A stretch of 64,000 nucleotides of DNA from positions 94,776 through 158,775 of the forward strand of contig PADC01000004.1 of NCBI GenBank assembly GCA_002700385.1, in the 5' to 3' direction. The notes below the pieces were generated by a model. That model searched no databases, was not told the origin of the DNA, and saw only the letters and a program-made list of their open reading frames with translations. Origin of the DNA: Cycloclasticus sp. (lineage in GTDB: Bacteria; Pseudomonadota; Gammaproteobacteria; Methylococcales; Cycloclasticaceae). The position numbers were made by a program, and so were the translations under genes. Position 1 is the stretch's first letter, and the number at the start of each line of letters is the position of its first letter. This document shows positions 29,578 to 39,918 of this stretch, piece by piece.

Positions 29578-30348
29578 TTATTTAGCTGCCATGCGAATAC
29601 CGCCATCCAAACGAATAACCTCACCGTTTAGCATGACATTTTCAATAATATGCCCCGACATCTCAGCAAATTCGGACGGCTTACCTAAACGTGGTGGGAA
29701 TGGCACCATTTTTCCTAAGGAGTCACGCGCTTCTTCAGGTAACTGAGCCAACATCGGCGTTTCAAATATTCCGGGGGCGATTGAACAAACACGGATACCA
29801 AACCGCGCTAACTCACGCGCTATGGGTAACGCCATGCCCACAACACCCGCTTTAGAGGCGGTATAACTGGCTTGGCCAATCTGGCCATCAAAAGCGGCGA
29901 CCGAGGCCGTATTAATGATCACACCGCGTTCGCCATCTTCCGTGGGTTCATTATTGGTCATTGCCTGCGCCGCTAAACGGAGTACATTAAAGGTACCGAT
30001 CAAATTAACATGAATGCCTTTGGCAAATAGCTCAAGTGAATGCGGGTTTCTCTCTCTATCCAACACTTTACTCATGATGGGAATGCCCGCTGCATTAATA
30101 ACACCATGAACGCCCGTAAATGTATCATTTGCCACTGCAATGGCCGCCAATACATCTGCTTCACTGGTCACGTCGGTTTTTACAAAACGGCAGGCCGCGC
30201 CTAATTCTGCTTCTTTGGCTTTACCCGTTTCCTCATTGATATCAAGGATAACGACATTAGCCCCTCTTTCAACTAACATGGTTGCAGTGGCACCCCCTAG
30301 CCCTGAGCTCCCACCCGTTACCAGAAACGTTCGATTATCATAATTCAT
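29578..30348 (-). CDS. SDR, 3-hydroxyacyl-CoA dehydrogenase (HSD10)-like
   Basis: [33 protein letters not shown]...[39 protein letters not shown]. Confidence 0.88.
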   Translation of the reverse strand: MNYDNRTFLVTGGSSGLGGATATMLVERGANVVILDINEETGKAKEAELGAACRFVKTDVTSEADVLAAIAVANDTFTGVHGVINAAGIPIMSKVLDRERNPHSLELFAKGIHVNLIGTFNVLRLAAQAMTNNEPTEDGERGVIINTASVAAFDGQIGQASYTASKAGVVGMALPIARELARFGIRVCSIAPGIFETPMLAQLPEEARDSLGKMVPFPPRLGKPSEFAEMSGHIIENVMLNGEVIRLDGGIRMAAK

Positions 30349-30358
30349 GTTATTCTCC

Positions 30359-31531
30359 TTAAATTCGTTCAATAATGGTGGCCGTGGCCATCCCTAAACC
30401 AATGCACATGGTTTGCAAGGCGAATTGACCCCCCGTTGCCTCTAAACCGGCTACCATTTTAGCCGTTAAACCAGCGCCTGTTGCACCGAGTGGGTGCCCA
30501 TGCGCAATGGCACCACCCCATGGGTTCACTCTCTCTGGCTTAGGGTTTATTTCTTTCATCCAAGCCAGTGACACAGTTGCGAAGGCTTCGTTAATCTCAA
30601 ACCAATCGATATCATCGACCGTTAAACCCGCTTTTTTCAACGCTAATTTTGTCGCTGCAATGAGCCCATCTAATTGTAAAACTGGGTCACTACCCACGAC
30701 GACACGTGCTCGAAATTTCGCCCTTGGTTTAAAACCATCTGCAACGGCAACATTTTTATTCGCAATTAAAACAGCCGCTGCACCATCGGAAATTTGGCTA
30801 GCATTACCTGCTGTAACGACACCCCCTTCAGGGCGAAAAATTGTATCAAGAGAAGCCAGTTTTACAGGGTCAATCACGGCTCTAACGCCTTCATCAACGT
30901 TCAAAGTGATGGTGTTGCCTTCTTTATCCAAACCCGGCATAGGGATAATTTCTTTATTCGCTCCGGAATGGATAGCCGCTTGAGCTTTTGCATGACTATC
31001 AACCGCAAAGGCATCCACTTCTTCTCGTGTAATCCCCCATTTATCAGCTAACAATTCTGCACTCACACCTTGGTGGACCAGAGGGTATTTATTAAGCAGC
31101 TCAGCCCCCATTGGTTCAAACCCTTTATAAGGCCCACCAACGGTCATATCCGTTAACATCCCCACCCGTGTCATGCTTTCTACACCGCTGGCAATCATAT
31201 AGTCAGAATCACCCGCATCAATCACCTGAGAGGCAAAGTGCACCGCCTGCTGCCCCGATCCACAAAAGCGATTGAGGGTAACGCCCGCAACGTCAATAGG
31301 AAAACCTGCCATTAACAGTGATTGACGTGCGATATCAGCCGCCTGCTCTCCAATTTGCGTTACCGAGCCTGCCACCACATCATCAATTTTTGCTTTATCA
31401 ATACCTGACTTATCAACCACACCCTGCAAAGCATTTGCTAAAAGTTTATTGGCTGGTGTGTCTCTAAAAGCTCCATTAAATTTACCAAATGGCGTTCGAA
31501 CCGCTTCTATAATGACTGCATTTTTCATCAT
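30359..31531 (-). CDS. Acetyl-CoA acyltransferase (thiolase)
   Basis: [20 protein letters not shown]...[18 protein letters not shown]...[20 protein letters not shown]; start placed at 31531. Confidence 0.93.
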   Translation of the reverse strand: MMKNAVIIEAVRTPFGKFNGAFRDTPANKLLANALQGVVDKSGIDKAKIDDVVAGSVTQIGEQAADIARQSLLMAGFPIDVAGVTLNRFCGSGQQAVHFASQVIDAGDSDYMIASGVESMTRVGMLTDMTVGGPYKGFEPMGAELLNKYPLVHQGVSAELLADKWGITREEVDAFAVDSHAKAQAAIHSGANKEIIPMPGLDKEGNTITLNVDEGVRAVIDPVKLASLDTIFRPEGGVVTAGNASQISDGAAAVLIANKNVAVADGFKPRAKFRARVVVGSDPVLQLDGLIAATKLALKKAGLTVDDIDWFEINEAFATVSLAWMKEINPKPERVNPWGGAIAHGHPLGATGAGLTAKMVAGLEATGGQFALQTMCIGLGMATATIIERI

Positions 31532-31580
31532 ACTGTTCCTGTTTTTTTGTGCGTTAAAATCATAATGAATTTGTTTACTT

Positions 31581-33203
31581 TTAGTCCCAAACCCAGTCCT
31601 TGTATTGCTCACGTAAGGCCAGCTTCATAAATTTACCCGTTGATGTTTTGGGTATTTCATCAATCATTTCAACGGCATCTGGCAACCAGATTTTTGCAAA
31701 TTGGCCCTCTAAAAAATTTCGTATCTCACTCGTTGTAACAACTTTACCTTCTTTTACAACCACCACTGCCAGCGGCCTTTCGTCCCACTTCGGATGTGCA
31801 ACAGCAATAACCGCCGCTTCAAGCACATCAGGATGACCCATAATGGCATTTTCAAGGTCGACCGAACTGATCCATTCTCCACCCGATTTAACCAAATCTT
31901 TGGTCCGATCCGTTAGCTTGACATAGCCTTCTTCATCTATCTGACACACATCCCCCGTTTTTAGCCAGCCATCCTTACTAAACTTGTCATCAGCACCTTC
32001 ATTTTTATGATAGGCACCGGTCACCCAGGGGCCTCTTAATTCTGCATTACCGGCTGTTTTTCCATCCCAAGGTTGCTCTACCCCTTGTTCATCCACTATT
32101 CGAATATCAACAAAGGGCAACGCCACACCTTGTTTAATTCGATAGGCATATTGAGCACCCTCATCTTCATTTTCAAGCCCTTTCTTCACAAGTCCCAAAG
32201 TCGCTAGCGGGCCGGTTTCAGTCATGCCCCATGCTTGAATAATTTTCATATCAAACGCATCAAAAGCACGAAATAATGATTCTGGAACAGCGGCCCCACC
32301 AACGGCCATCCTCATGTTGGGCGCTGTCTTCCAACGATCCGGTTCTGCCTCTCTTGCTTGTTTTATGGCCATCCAGATGGTCGGCACACCGGCACTCAAT
32401 GTCACTTGCTCCTGTTCATATAAATCCAGCAAACTTTCCGCATCTAAATGTGGACCAGGTAACACTTGTTTAGCACCAACCAGTACCGACGTGTAGGGTA
32501 ACCCCCAAGCATTGGCATGAAACATCGGCACCACAGGCGTCACTACATCAAATTGACTGATGGCGAGCGCATCAGCCATCGATTCTGCCAACGAGTGCAA
32601 AACGGTCGACCGATGGCTATAAACTACACCTTTAGGTCGTCCTGTTGTGCCAGATGTGTAGCACATGCCGGCTGCATCATTCTCATTGATGACAGGGTAA
32701 CTAAAATCTTCATCACCCGATTTCAGGTATTCTTCGTAGTTTGTATACTGGCTGATGACATCCGCACCGCTGAGCGGCACGACAATGACTTCTTTAAATT
32801 CCACCTGGTCTTTAAACTGTTCGTAAAGAGGCAACAAAATATCATCAATAATCAAGACCTTATCTTCGGCATGATTAACAATATAAGCGATATCTTCGGG
32901 CGATAACCTTAGGTTTAAGGTGTGGATGACGGCACCCATAACAGGTATACCCAAATAAGCCTCCAAATGCGCGTAATGATTCCACATTAAGGTGGCAACA
33001 CAATCACCCTTCTTTATCCCATTTTTAGATAACGCTGAAGCCAGGCGTTTTGCTCGTTTATGAATATCTGAATACGTTGTTCGATGCAATGTTTTGTCGG
33101 GCATTCTGGAAACAACTTCCGTAGCCGGGTAATACAAACCAAGTCGCTCGACGATGTTGGTCAACGTCAGCGGATAATCCATCATTGTACTTTTTGTAGA
33201 CAT
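31581..33203 (-). CDS. AMP-forming acyl-CoA synthetase (medium/long-chain type)
   Basis: [20 protein letters not shown]...[10 protein letters not shown]...[23 protein letters not shown]. Confidence 0.95.
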   Translation of the reverse strand: MSTKSTMMDYPLTLTNIVERLGLYYPATEVVSRMPDKTLHRTTYSDIHKRAKRLASALSKNGIKKGDCVATLMWNHYAHLEAYLGIPVMGAVIHTLNLRLSPEDIAYIVNHAEDKVLIIDDILLPLYEQFKDQVEFKEVIVVPLSGADVISQYTNYEEYLKSGDEDFSYPVINENDAAGMCYTSGTTGRPKGVVYSHRSTVLHSLAESMADALAISQFDVVTPVVPMFHANAWGLPYTSVLVGAKQVLPGPHLDAESLLDLYEQEQVTLSAGVPTIWMAIKQAREAEPDRWKTAPNMRMAVGGAAVPESLFRAFDAFDMKIIQAWGMTETGPLATLGLVKKGLENEDEGAQYAYRIKQGVALPFVDIRIVDEQGVEQPWDGKTAGNAELRGPWVTGAYHKNEGADDKFSKDGWLKTGDVCQIDEEGYVKLTDRTKDLVKSGGEWISSVDLENAIMGHPDVLEAAVIAVAHPKWDERPLAVVVVKEGKVVTTSEIRNFLEGQFAKIWLPDAVEMIDEIPKTSTGKFMKLALREQYKDWVWD

Positions 33204-33232
33204 CTTCTCTCCTCGTCCGTATACTCATAAAC

Positions 33233-33246
33233 CAAGCAAGCGCTAG
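33233..33246. promoter_or_regulatory. Weak copy of the putative operator (CAAGCAAGCGCTAG) in divergent gap
   Basis: 11/14 match to CTAACAAGCGTTAG, between 33203(-) and tetR 33254(+). Confidence 0.35.
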
Positions 33247-33253
33247 GTAAAAT

Positions 33254-33838
33254 ATGACTATACCCAAACAATCTATTAGGCGCAAGGAACTTGTCGCCTC
33301 TGCAGCCAAGTTATTCAAGGACAATTCCTTTGATCGCACAACCGTTAGAATGCTCGCATCGGCGGCAGGCATCAAGTCAGGTAGCCTGTTCCATCACTTC
33401 AAAGACAAGGAAGAAATTTTATTAGCCGTCATTGACGATGGGCTAAATAAGTCTCTTAAAGCCATTCACTTAGAAACGCAATCGATCACGCAGCTCGATA
33501 AAAAATTATTCGCCCTTATCTATGCTCATTTAAAAACACTGCATGGCGCAGAACGCGATGCTCATATTGTGTCAATTACCGAGTGGCGATCACTGAGCGC
33601 CGAATCAAAAAAGCATTTAATTGCGTTGAGGGATGAATACGAAAACTATTGGCAAACCATTATCAGCGAGGCCGTCGATATGGGGTTATTAATCGGCGAT
33701 CCTTCCTTAATCAGGTTGTTTATCTTGGGCTCACTGAACTGGAGCATTCAATGGTTTCATCCTAACAAAGATAAAACAATCGAAGAAATGGCACACGAGT
33801 TTTACAACATGGTGGTAAAGAAAAATACAACAACTTGA
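33254..33838 (+). CDS. TetR family regulator (KstR2/FadR-like)
   Basis: RRKELVASAAKLFKDNSFDRTTVRMLASAAGIKSGSLFHHFKDKEEILLAV HTH; C-terminal LGSLNWSIQWFHPNKDKTIEEMA. Confidence 0.92.
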   Translation: MTIPKQSIRRKELVASAAKLFKDNSFDRTTVRMLASAAGIKSGSLFHHFKDKEEILLAVIDDGLNKSLKAIHLETQSITQLDKKLFALIYAHLKTLHGAERDAHIVSITEWRSLSAESKKHLIALRDEYENYWQTIISEAVDMGLLIGDPSLIRLFILGSLNWSIQWFHPNKDKTIEEMAHEFYNMVVKKNTTT

Positions 33839-33858
33839 GATGAACCTGAGGCATAAAA

Positions 33859-35001
33859 ATGATCACTAGAACAATATACCAACAAGAACACGAAATGTTT
33901 CGCGACAGCGTCAGAAAATTTCTTGAAGACAAAGTGGTTCCATACCATGAACAATGGGAAGAAGACGGTCAAGTTGATCGCTCTATCTGGTTAAAAGCCG
34001 GTGAATTGGGCATGATCTCACCGACGGTTCCTGAGGAGTTCGGCGGTGTAGGCGTTGACTTTCGCTATAACGCAATTGTAGACGAAGAAGTTTCTCGGCT
34101 AGGTTTATCGGGGCTGGGTTTTGCCTTGCATTCGGACATTGCGGTGCCTTATATCATCCATTACGGTAGCGATGAACAAAAACGCACATACCTGCCGAAA
34201 CTGGTGAGCGGTGAAATGATCTCAGCCATCGCAATGACCGAACCGGGTACCGGTTCCGACCTTCAGGGCGTACAAACAACCGCCATTAAAGACGGCAGTG
34301 ACTATATTCTAAATGGCTCAAAAACCTTTATTACCAATGGTCAACTAGCCGATATCGTTATTGTTGTTGCAAAAACAAAGCCTGAGCTTGGTGGCAAAGG
34401 AACAAGCCTCATCCTTCTAGAAGAAGGAACAAAGGGGTTTACCAAGGGTAAAAACCTTAAAAAAGTTGGCATGAAAGCGCAAGATACATCGGAGTTGTTT
34501 TTTGATAATGTGCGCGTTCCTCAAAGCAACTTGTTAGGTGAGGAAAACAAAGGTTTTATTTACTTAATGCAAGACTTACCTCAAGAAAGGTTGTCGGTAG
34601 CCATCACCGGTATTGCGGCGGCTGAATCTATTTTGCAACAAACCATTGAATACACGAAAGAACGTAAAGCGTTTGGCCAACCCATTGCCGATTTTCAAAA
34701 CACGCAGTTTAAATTAGCGGAAATGGATACCGAACTCACCGCAGCCAGAGTATTTGTTGACCGATGTTTAGAACTCCTTATCGAAGGGAAACTGGATACC
34801 GTGACCGCCTCAAAAGCTAAGTTACTATGCAGTGACCTACAATGCCGCGTGATGGATGAATGTGTACAGCTGCATGGAGGCTATGGCTATATGTGGGAAT
34901 ACCCGGTGGCAAGAGCGTGGGCCGACTCACGCGTTCAACGAATATATGCAGGCACCAATGAAATAATGAAGCTGATTATCGGCCGGTCTTTAACACAATA
35001 A
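33859..35001 (+). CDS. Acyl-CoA dehydrogenase
   Basis: IAMTEPGTGSDLQGVQTTA, LHGGYGYMWEYPVARAWADSRVQRIYAGTNEIMK. Confidence 0.95.
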   Translation: MITRTIYQQEHEMFRDSVRKFLEDKVVPYHEQWEEDGQVDRSIWLKAGELGMISPTVPEEFGGVGVDFRYNAIVDEEVSRLGLSGLGFALHSDIAVPYIIHYGSDEQKRTYLPKLVSGEMISAIAMTEPGTGSDLQGVQTTAIKDGSDYILNGSKTFITNGQLADIVIVVAKTKPELGGKGTSLILLEEGTKGFTKGKNLKKVGMKAQDTSELFFDNVRVPQSNLLGEENKGFIYLMQDLPQERLSVAITGIAAAESILQQTIEYTKERKAFGQPIADFQNTQFKLAEMDTELTAARVFVDRCLELLIEGKLDTVTASKAKLLCSDLQCRVMDECVQLHGGYGYMWEYPVARAWADSRVQRIYAGTNEIMKLIIGRSLTQ

Positions 35002-35010
35002 AAAACAAAC

Positions 35011-35334
35011 ATGGTTCAATCAATGCTGGCTGACATGTACACTGATCTTGAGTTAATGCGCAGCCTAACGTATCAATTACTTAAAGAAATTAAAGACCTT
35101 GAACAGGGGGGTGGCGGACGCGGTGAAATTCATATGCGTTCTGCGGCGGCTGCCTTACACGCTGGCCGTGCTTGTATGCGTATCCTGGATCAAGGTGTCC
35201 AAATACATGGCGGCATGGGCTTCATGTGGGAGTCTGAAATTAACCGTTTATACCGGACTGGGAAAATTCTTGAAATTGGCGCCGGGACCAATGAAGTACG
35301 GAAACTCATTATCGCTGGAGAACTGCTTAAATAA
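35011..35334 (+). CDS. Standalone acyl-CoA dehydrogenase C-terminal domain (fragment)
   Basis: QIHGGMGFMWESEINRLYRTGKILEIGAGTNEVRKLIIAGELLK only; no N-terminal domains. Confidence 0.8.
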   Translation: MVQSMLADMYTDLELMRSLTYQLLKEIKDLEQGGGGRGEIHMRSAAAALHAGRACMRILDQGVQIHGGMGFMWESEINRLYRTGKILEIGAGTNEVRKLIIAGELLK

Positions 35335-35348
35335 GGGCCGTGTTAAAG

Positions 35349-36017
35349 ATGACTGAATTCCTTCAACCAACAACGTTTATTGATAGCGATTCTGCGACCG
35401 TTAAAGCATTTGCTTTTGAGGCAATTGAAGGTGCAACGAGCGATATTGAAAAGGCTATCCGTTTGTATTATGCAGTACGAGATTCGATTCGTTATGATCC
35501 CTATAAGTTTTACCTCAACGAAGAAAATTTCACCGCCAGCAAGACCTTAAGCACTGGCTCAAGTTATTGTATCCCTAAGGCTATCCTGCTGACTGCCGCT
35601 GCACGGGCTGTTGGCATCCCCGCCCAACTTGGCTTTGCTGATGTTAAAAATCATCTCAGCACCAAAAAGCTACTGGACTTAATGGAAACGGACATCTTTA
35701 TCTGGCATGGTTATTCCGTTCTTTACCTCAATGAGCAGTGGGTAAAAGCTACGCCGGCTTTCAATATAGAAATGTGTGAACGTTTTGATGTCCGGCCGCT
35801 TGAATTTGATGGCATTCATGATTCTTTTATGCACGCCTTTAACAAACAGGACCAACAACACATGGAATACCTCGTTGATCACGGTATATTTTCCGACTTA
35901 CCTTACGACACGCTGATTAATGCCATTAAAAAAACTTATCCAAAATTTTGCGCAATGCTTGCACAACAACAACTGGGAAACGATTATAATTTCAATCAAG
36001 AAGAAATTTCAGCATAA
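35349..36017 (+). CDS. Transglutaminase-like domain protein
   Basis: AIRLYYAVRDSIRYDPY...LSTGSSYCIPKAILLTAAARAVGIPAQLGFADVKNH...HGYSVLYLNEQWVKATPAF. Confidence 0.82.
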   Translation: MTEFLQPTTFIDSDSATVKAFAFEAIEGATSDIEKAIRLYYAVRDSIRYDPYKFYLNEENFTASKTLSTGSSYCIPKAILLTAAARAVGIPAQLGFADVKNHLSTKKLLDLMETDIFIWHGYSVLYLNEQWVKATPAFNIEMCERFDVRPLEFDGIHDSFMHAFNKQDQQHMEYLVDHGIFSDLPYDTLINAIKKTYPKFCAMLAQQQLGNDYNFNQEEISA

Positions 36018-36055
36018 AACCTCAGCCAGCAACCTTTGCTTAATACGATATACAT

Positions 36056-36604
36056 ATGCCCTTACCTGACAGCCCGCATTCCCGGAAACCTATTCATACT
36101 CGACAAATTACCTGTAACGGATTTCAACGTGACGATGGGTTATGGGATGTAGATGCTCAAATTAAAGATATCAAAACGTACTCCGTTGATAATACCTATC
36201 GGGGTGAAATCAAACCCGGGGAACCCATCCACGAAATGTGGATTCGCTTAACCGTTGATACCCATATGCTCGTCCATGATTGCATTGCCGTTACCGATCA
36301 TTCCCCCTATGGCTGTTGTGGTGATATTACGCCCATTTTCAAGCGTTTGATTGGTCAACAAATTGCGCCCGGTTGGACGCGTTTAGTAAAAAATTTGGTG
36401 GCTGGTGTGCAGGGTTGTACCCATTTAGCCGATTTGGTTGCACCCGCAACCACAACGCTATATCAAACCATGGCCGGTATTGCTAAAGGCAAAACTGATC
36501 AAGAAACTTCAAAACCGTTTTACATTGATGGGTGTCACGCCTGGGTCAGTGACGGCGAGCAGGTATTAACTTACCACCCTGAGTACTACACGGGTAAGAA
36601 GTAA
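36056..36604 (+). CDS. DUF2889-type protein
   Basis: RQITCNGFQRDDGLWDVDAQIKDIK...IHEMWIRLTVD...CTHLADLVAPATTTLYQTMAG. Confidence 0.75.
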   Translation: MPLPDSPHSRKPIHTRQITCNGFQRDDGLWDVDAQIKDIKTYSVDNTYRGEIKPGEPIHEMWIRLTVDTHMLVHDCIAVTDHSPYGCCGDITPIFKRLIGQQIAPGWTRLVKNLVAGVQGCTHLADLVAPATTTLYQTMAGIAKGKTDQETSKPFYIDGCHAWVSDGEQVLTYHPEYYTGKK

Positions 36605-36626
36605 GGAAGCCAACCCAGGTGATGGG

Positions 36627-37199
36627 TTAAGCAAATTTAGAAAACCGAAGAACCATCATCACCAAACGGGAAATCAAGTACAGCAGTGAGCTAATCCAAA
36701 CCGCCATCAACGCCCAATAACTGGATCTAAATAAAATACTCCAAATATCGGTACTGATCACCATCATGCTAGGATCTTGACTCGGTAAAAACATAAAAGG
36801 CGAAATAACAATACAAAACAACGAGGTTTTAAATTTAGTTTCAAAATCACGCGCCTCAAAACGAGTGCTCGCATATAACCACATTGCTCCACCGACTATA
36901 AAATAGAGGGGATAAAATAGACTGTAGATAATCAAGCGGCCAGGGATTAATTCATTTGACGTGACCGTCACCTGGTGCCAGGCGGTATCCTGATGAGCTA
37001 AAACACCGCCGGATACAACAACAAAACTGGAAAACAACAATAAACATATCATTAACACCATGACCTGTTTGGTTTTTTCCTTAGGACTTAAAGTCGTTGA
37101 AAGTGGCTTGCGAAGTTTAAAATAGATAAAAACACTGAGCATGCAATAAAAAATCGCAATATAAACAATCTCTATGTTTTGTAGATTAAAAAACGTCAC
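36627..37199 (-). CDS. Hypothetical membrane protein
   Basis: Several hydrophobic segments; no family recognised. Confidence 0.6.
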   Translation of the reverse strand: MTFFNLQNIEIVYIAIFYCMLSVFIYFKLRKPLSTTLSPKEKTKQVMVLMICLLLFSSFVVVSGGVLAHQDTAWHQVTVTSNELIPGRLIIYSLFYPLYFIVGGAMWLYASTRFEARDFETKFKTSLFCIVISPFMFLPSQDPSMMVISTDIWSILFRSSYWALMAVWISSLLYLISRLVMMVLRFSKFA

Positions 37200-37228
37200 A
37201 GGCCACTTTTAGCTAAGTTAGATCATTT

Positions 37229-38029
37229 TTACCCGATCATACTGTATCCGCCACTCACACTCAGTACCTGACCCGTTATATGACCGGCTGTGGCATTGGA
37301 CGATAAAAAGACGACGGCATTAGCCAAATCATTAGGGCGCCCGACTTTCTTTAATGGAAGCGCATTTGCAATCATCTCAAATTGTTCTTCGGTAAACATG
37401 GCATCTTTTTGTGTCCACATACTGTTTGAGCCCACTTCATCATCGTCTTCTGGAATGGTAACACCCGGGCAGACCGCGTTGCATCGAATACCAAAACGCC
37501 CATTTTCACGCGCCAATGATTTCATCAGACTATTAATGCCTGCTTTCAACGCACCATAAACGGCCTCACGTGGTTCGCCTTGTCGACTTGCATCTGAGCT
37601 CAGTGAAACAATGGACCCTTTGGTTTTATTTTTAAGCATCACCTCCAGCACCGAATGCGTACAGTTAAGGTTGCTAATAAAGTTAATGGCAATCAATTTT
37701 TGCCACAACTCAGGTGTCGTTTGAGTAAAGAACATCAAATCATCCCAACCGACGTTATTGACAAGAGCATCAACCCCGCCATATTTACTATCTGCGGCCT
37801 TAACCATGGCTTTCACTTGCTCCAGATCTGTCACATCCGTTTTGATGACCTGAACATCAGAAGCGCCTTTCTTAAGGGCCAATTCAGCCACTTGATTTGC
37901 TTGCACTTCATCAATATCAGCCAACGTGATATTAGCGCCCTCTTTAGCAAAACCCAGGACAATACCCCGACCAATATTTGAGCCACCCCCAGTGACGATC
38001 ACCGATTTATTTTTTAATTCCAAATCCAT
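37229..38029 (-). CDS. badH: SDR, BadH-like 2-hydroxycyclohexanecarboxyl-CoA dehydrogenase
   Basis: SVIVTGGGSNIGRGIVLGFAKEGA...ALVNNVGWDDLMFFTQTTPELWQKLIAIN...LSVSGGYSMIG end resembles remembered BadH (NNAGWD..., LSVSGGLTMNG). Confidence 0.68.
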   Translation of the reverse strand: MDLELKNKSVIVTGGGSNIGRGIVLGFAKEGANITLADIDEVQANQVAELALKKGASDVQVIKTDVTDLEQVKAMVKAADSKYGGVDALVNNVGWDDLMFFTQTTPELWQKLIAINFISNLNCTHSVLEVMLKNKTKGSIVSLSSDASRQGEPREAVYGALKAGINSLMKSLARENGRFGIRCNAVCPGVTIPEDDDEVGSNSMWTQKDAMFTEEQFEMIANALPLKKVGRPNDLANAVVFLSSNATAGHITGQVLSVSGGYSMIG

Positions 38030-38085
38030 AAAAACCTCCTTTATTAATTAAATTTTATTGTTTTAATTCAATATATTAAAATGTT

Positions 38086-38868
38086 TTATTCACTTATTTT
38101 ATTACATAAACGGATGATCGAATTGATGACCTCAGCCTGAGCTTCATGGTGCGGCATATGGCCGACCTTTTCCAATAGCAGAACTTCAGGCTCCACGGTC
38201 AAATGATCCTGTAATTCCTTCAAACTTGCCTCATAACCATAGACATCTGCGAGACCAAAGATAACGTGCGTAGGACACTTGATTTTTTTTATATCATCAG
38301 CCCATGTGCAATCTTTAAAGGCCTCTGACAACCAAGGTCTGGCCCAACCATAAAACAAAGCATCTGTCGCATCACCATGAAAAACCTTTAAACGTTTGGC
38401 TAATGACCCTTTTTCATACTGCTTAATGGCTTCTTCAATACCATCACAGACCACTTTATTAACCACTAGCGGCGGTGAAATAGAACAAATACCAAGGATT
38501 TGATGGCCTAAGGAACCGGCTGCAATCAAAGCCATGGCACCGCCATCGCTGTGCCCCACCAAGATGATTTTTTTTAAGCCCAATCCTTTAATAACCTCAG
38601 GAAGCACTTTTTCTGCCTCATCGTGGCGATAATCCCGTTCACGCGGTTTTGTTAATTTACCCGACTGCCCGTGCCCGAAGCGTTCATAAGCAACCACAGC
38701 TAAACCAGAAGCCCTTGCCAGCTCTTCAGGAAAACTTTTCCACATTTCTATGCAGTCTAAACCACCGTGTAACAACACAATAACGGGCTTATCAAGCGAC
38801 GTATCACCAATAAGCTTAGCCCTCAGGGGATAATCTCCAATCGATAGAGCAACGTGCTTAATATCCAA
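38086..38868 (-). CDS. Alpha/beta hydrolase
   Basis: VIVLLHGGLDCIEMW...ILVGHSDGGAMALIAAG...VGHMPHHE. Confidence 0.92.
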   Translation of the reverse strand: MDIKHVALSIGDYPLRAKLIGDTSLDKPVIVLLHGGLDCIEMWKSFPEELARASGLAVVAYERFGHGQSGKLTKPRERDYRHDEAEKVLPEVIKGLGLKKIILVGHSDGGAMALIAAGSLGHQILGICSISPPLVVNKVVCDGIEEAIKQYEKGSLAKRLKVFHGDATDALFYGWARPWLSEAFKDCTWADDIKKIKCPTHVIFGLADVYGYEASLKELQDHLTVEPEVLLLEKVGHMPHHEAQAEVINSIIRLCNKISE

Positions 38869-38881
38869 AATAATACCTGTC

Positions 38882-39907
38882 TTAGGCCATTAAAATAACC
38901 AAACCCCAATCAAGGACGTGATCATTTTTACATTCTTTAGGAGCATTCTCTCCCCTGTCAGCCCAAACGTTAATGTGCAAATCAACCAACCCGCCGCCCG
39001 AGTCAAGGGGTGTTTTCTTTATGACACTGATCTCGCTATACAAGATATCTTCTTCGAAGACAGGGGCAATATGATTACAATGACGCCAAGCCAAGATCGA
39101 CACAACATTCGGCAGTGCTCTGATCAATTGCGCCGCTGCCATGGATATTGTATGCCCGCCATATACCAGTCGTTTACCGTATACACTGGCACCTGCATCT
39201 GTATGTGTCATGGCCAGGTTAAGTGTTAAGCGAGTGAGCTCAGGCGCGGAAGTGACGGTATCTCGCGCTTTGATTTTATAGCAAACATTTTCATTGACCT
39301 GATCAAAGTGCACACCAGAAAATCGTTGACGGAACGTGTTTAAATTCCAAGCCGTTGGTACAGCAGACATTAAGGTTTCCGTCGGTATATCCGATGGCAT
39401 AATATCGAGATCATCCGCGTGCTTTGTGTGTGTTTTAGGGTCTCGACAAGGCACCATTGGGCAACGCCAAAAGCGCATAATCTCTTCACCCCGCTGGTTA
39501 GTCGTTGTAATTTCCAAACCGACCATACCGGTGGAAGGCCGACCGCCTTTAATTTTATTTTGCCTTAAGGCTACAATTTGGGTTTTAGTACTTAATGTAT
39601 CGCCAATATAAACCGGCTTCTTTAAAACCAGCCCCCGATAGAACAAATTCCCCATGACATTTTGTGTGGCATAGGTTGTTTGACCAATACAAAAGCCCAT
39701 CGCCATAATGGAATGAGCCAACGGACGATTTGATCCGGTCACTTCTGTCGCCAAATGATGATCTAACGGCAGTCTTGTGCGGTCACCAAACAACATCTGA
39801 TGTGTCGTCGCATGCCCATCTGTTAACGTAATGGAAGGAGCTTCTTCTAGAAACTCACCAACTTTAAAGTCTTCGAAGTAGGGGCCTTCTACCAAAATGT
39901 CTTGCAT
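38882..39907 (-). CDS. Double-hotdog MaoC-like hydratase (mesaconyl/itaconyl-CoA hydratase-like)
   Basis: YFEDFKVGEFLEEAPSITLTDGHATTHQMLFGDR...GNLFYRGLVLKKPVYIGDTLSTKTQIV; second repeat ...YGKRLVYGGHTISMAAAQLIRAL. Confidence 0.78.
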   Translation of the reverse strand: MQDILVEGPYFEDFKVGEFLEEAPSITLTDGHATTHQMLFGDRTRLPLDHHLATEVTGSNRPLAHSIMAMGFCIGQTTYATQNVMGNLFYRGLVLKKPVYIGDTLSTKTQIVALRQNKIKGGRPSTGMVGLEITTTNQRGEEIMRFWRCPMVPCRDPKTHTKHADDLDIMPSDIPTETLMSAVPTAWNLNTFRQRFSGVHFDQVNENVCYKIKARDTVTSAPELTRLTLNLAMTHTDAGASVYGKRLVYGGHTISMAAAQLIRALPNVVSILAWRHCNHIAPVFEEDILYSEISVIKKTPLDSGGGLVDLHINVWADRGENAPKECKNDHVLDWGLVILMA

Positions 39908-39918
39908 GGTTAACTCTC

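Noticed and set aside
36612-36628. AACCCA-GGTGA-TGGGTT hairpin as a terminator
   Set aside because: Stem is only 6 bp and there is no following T tract.
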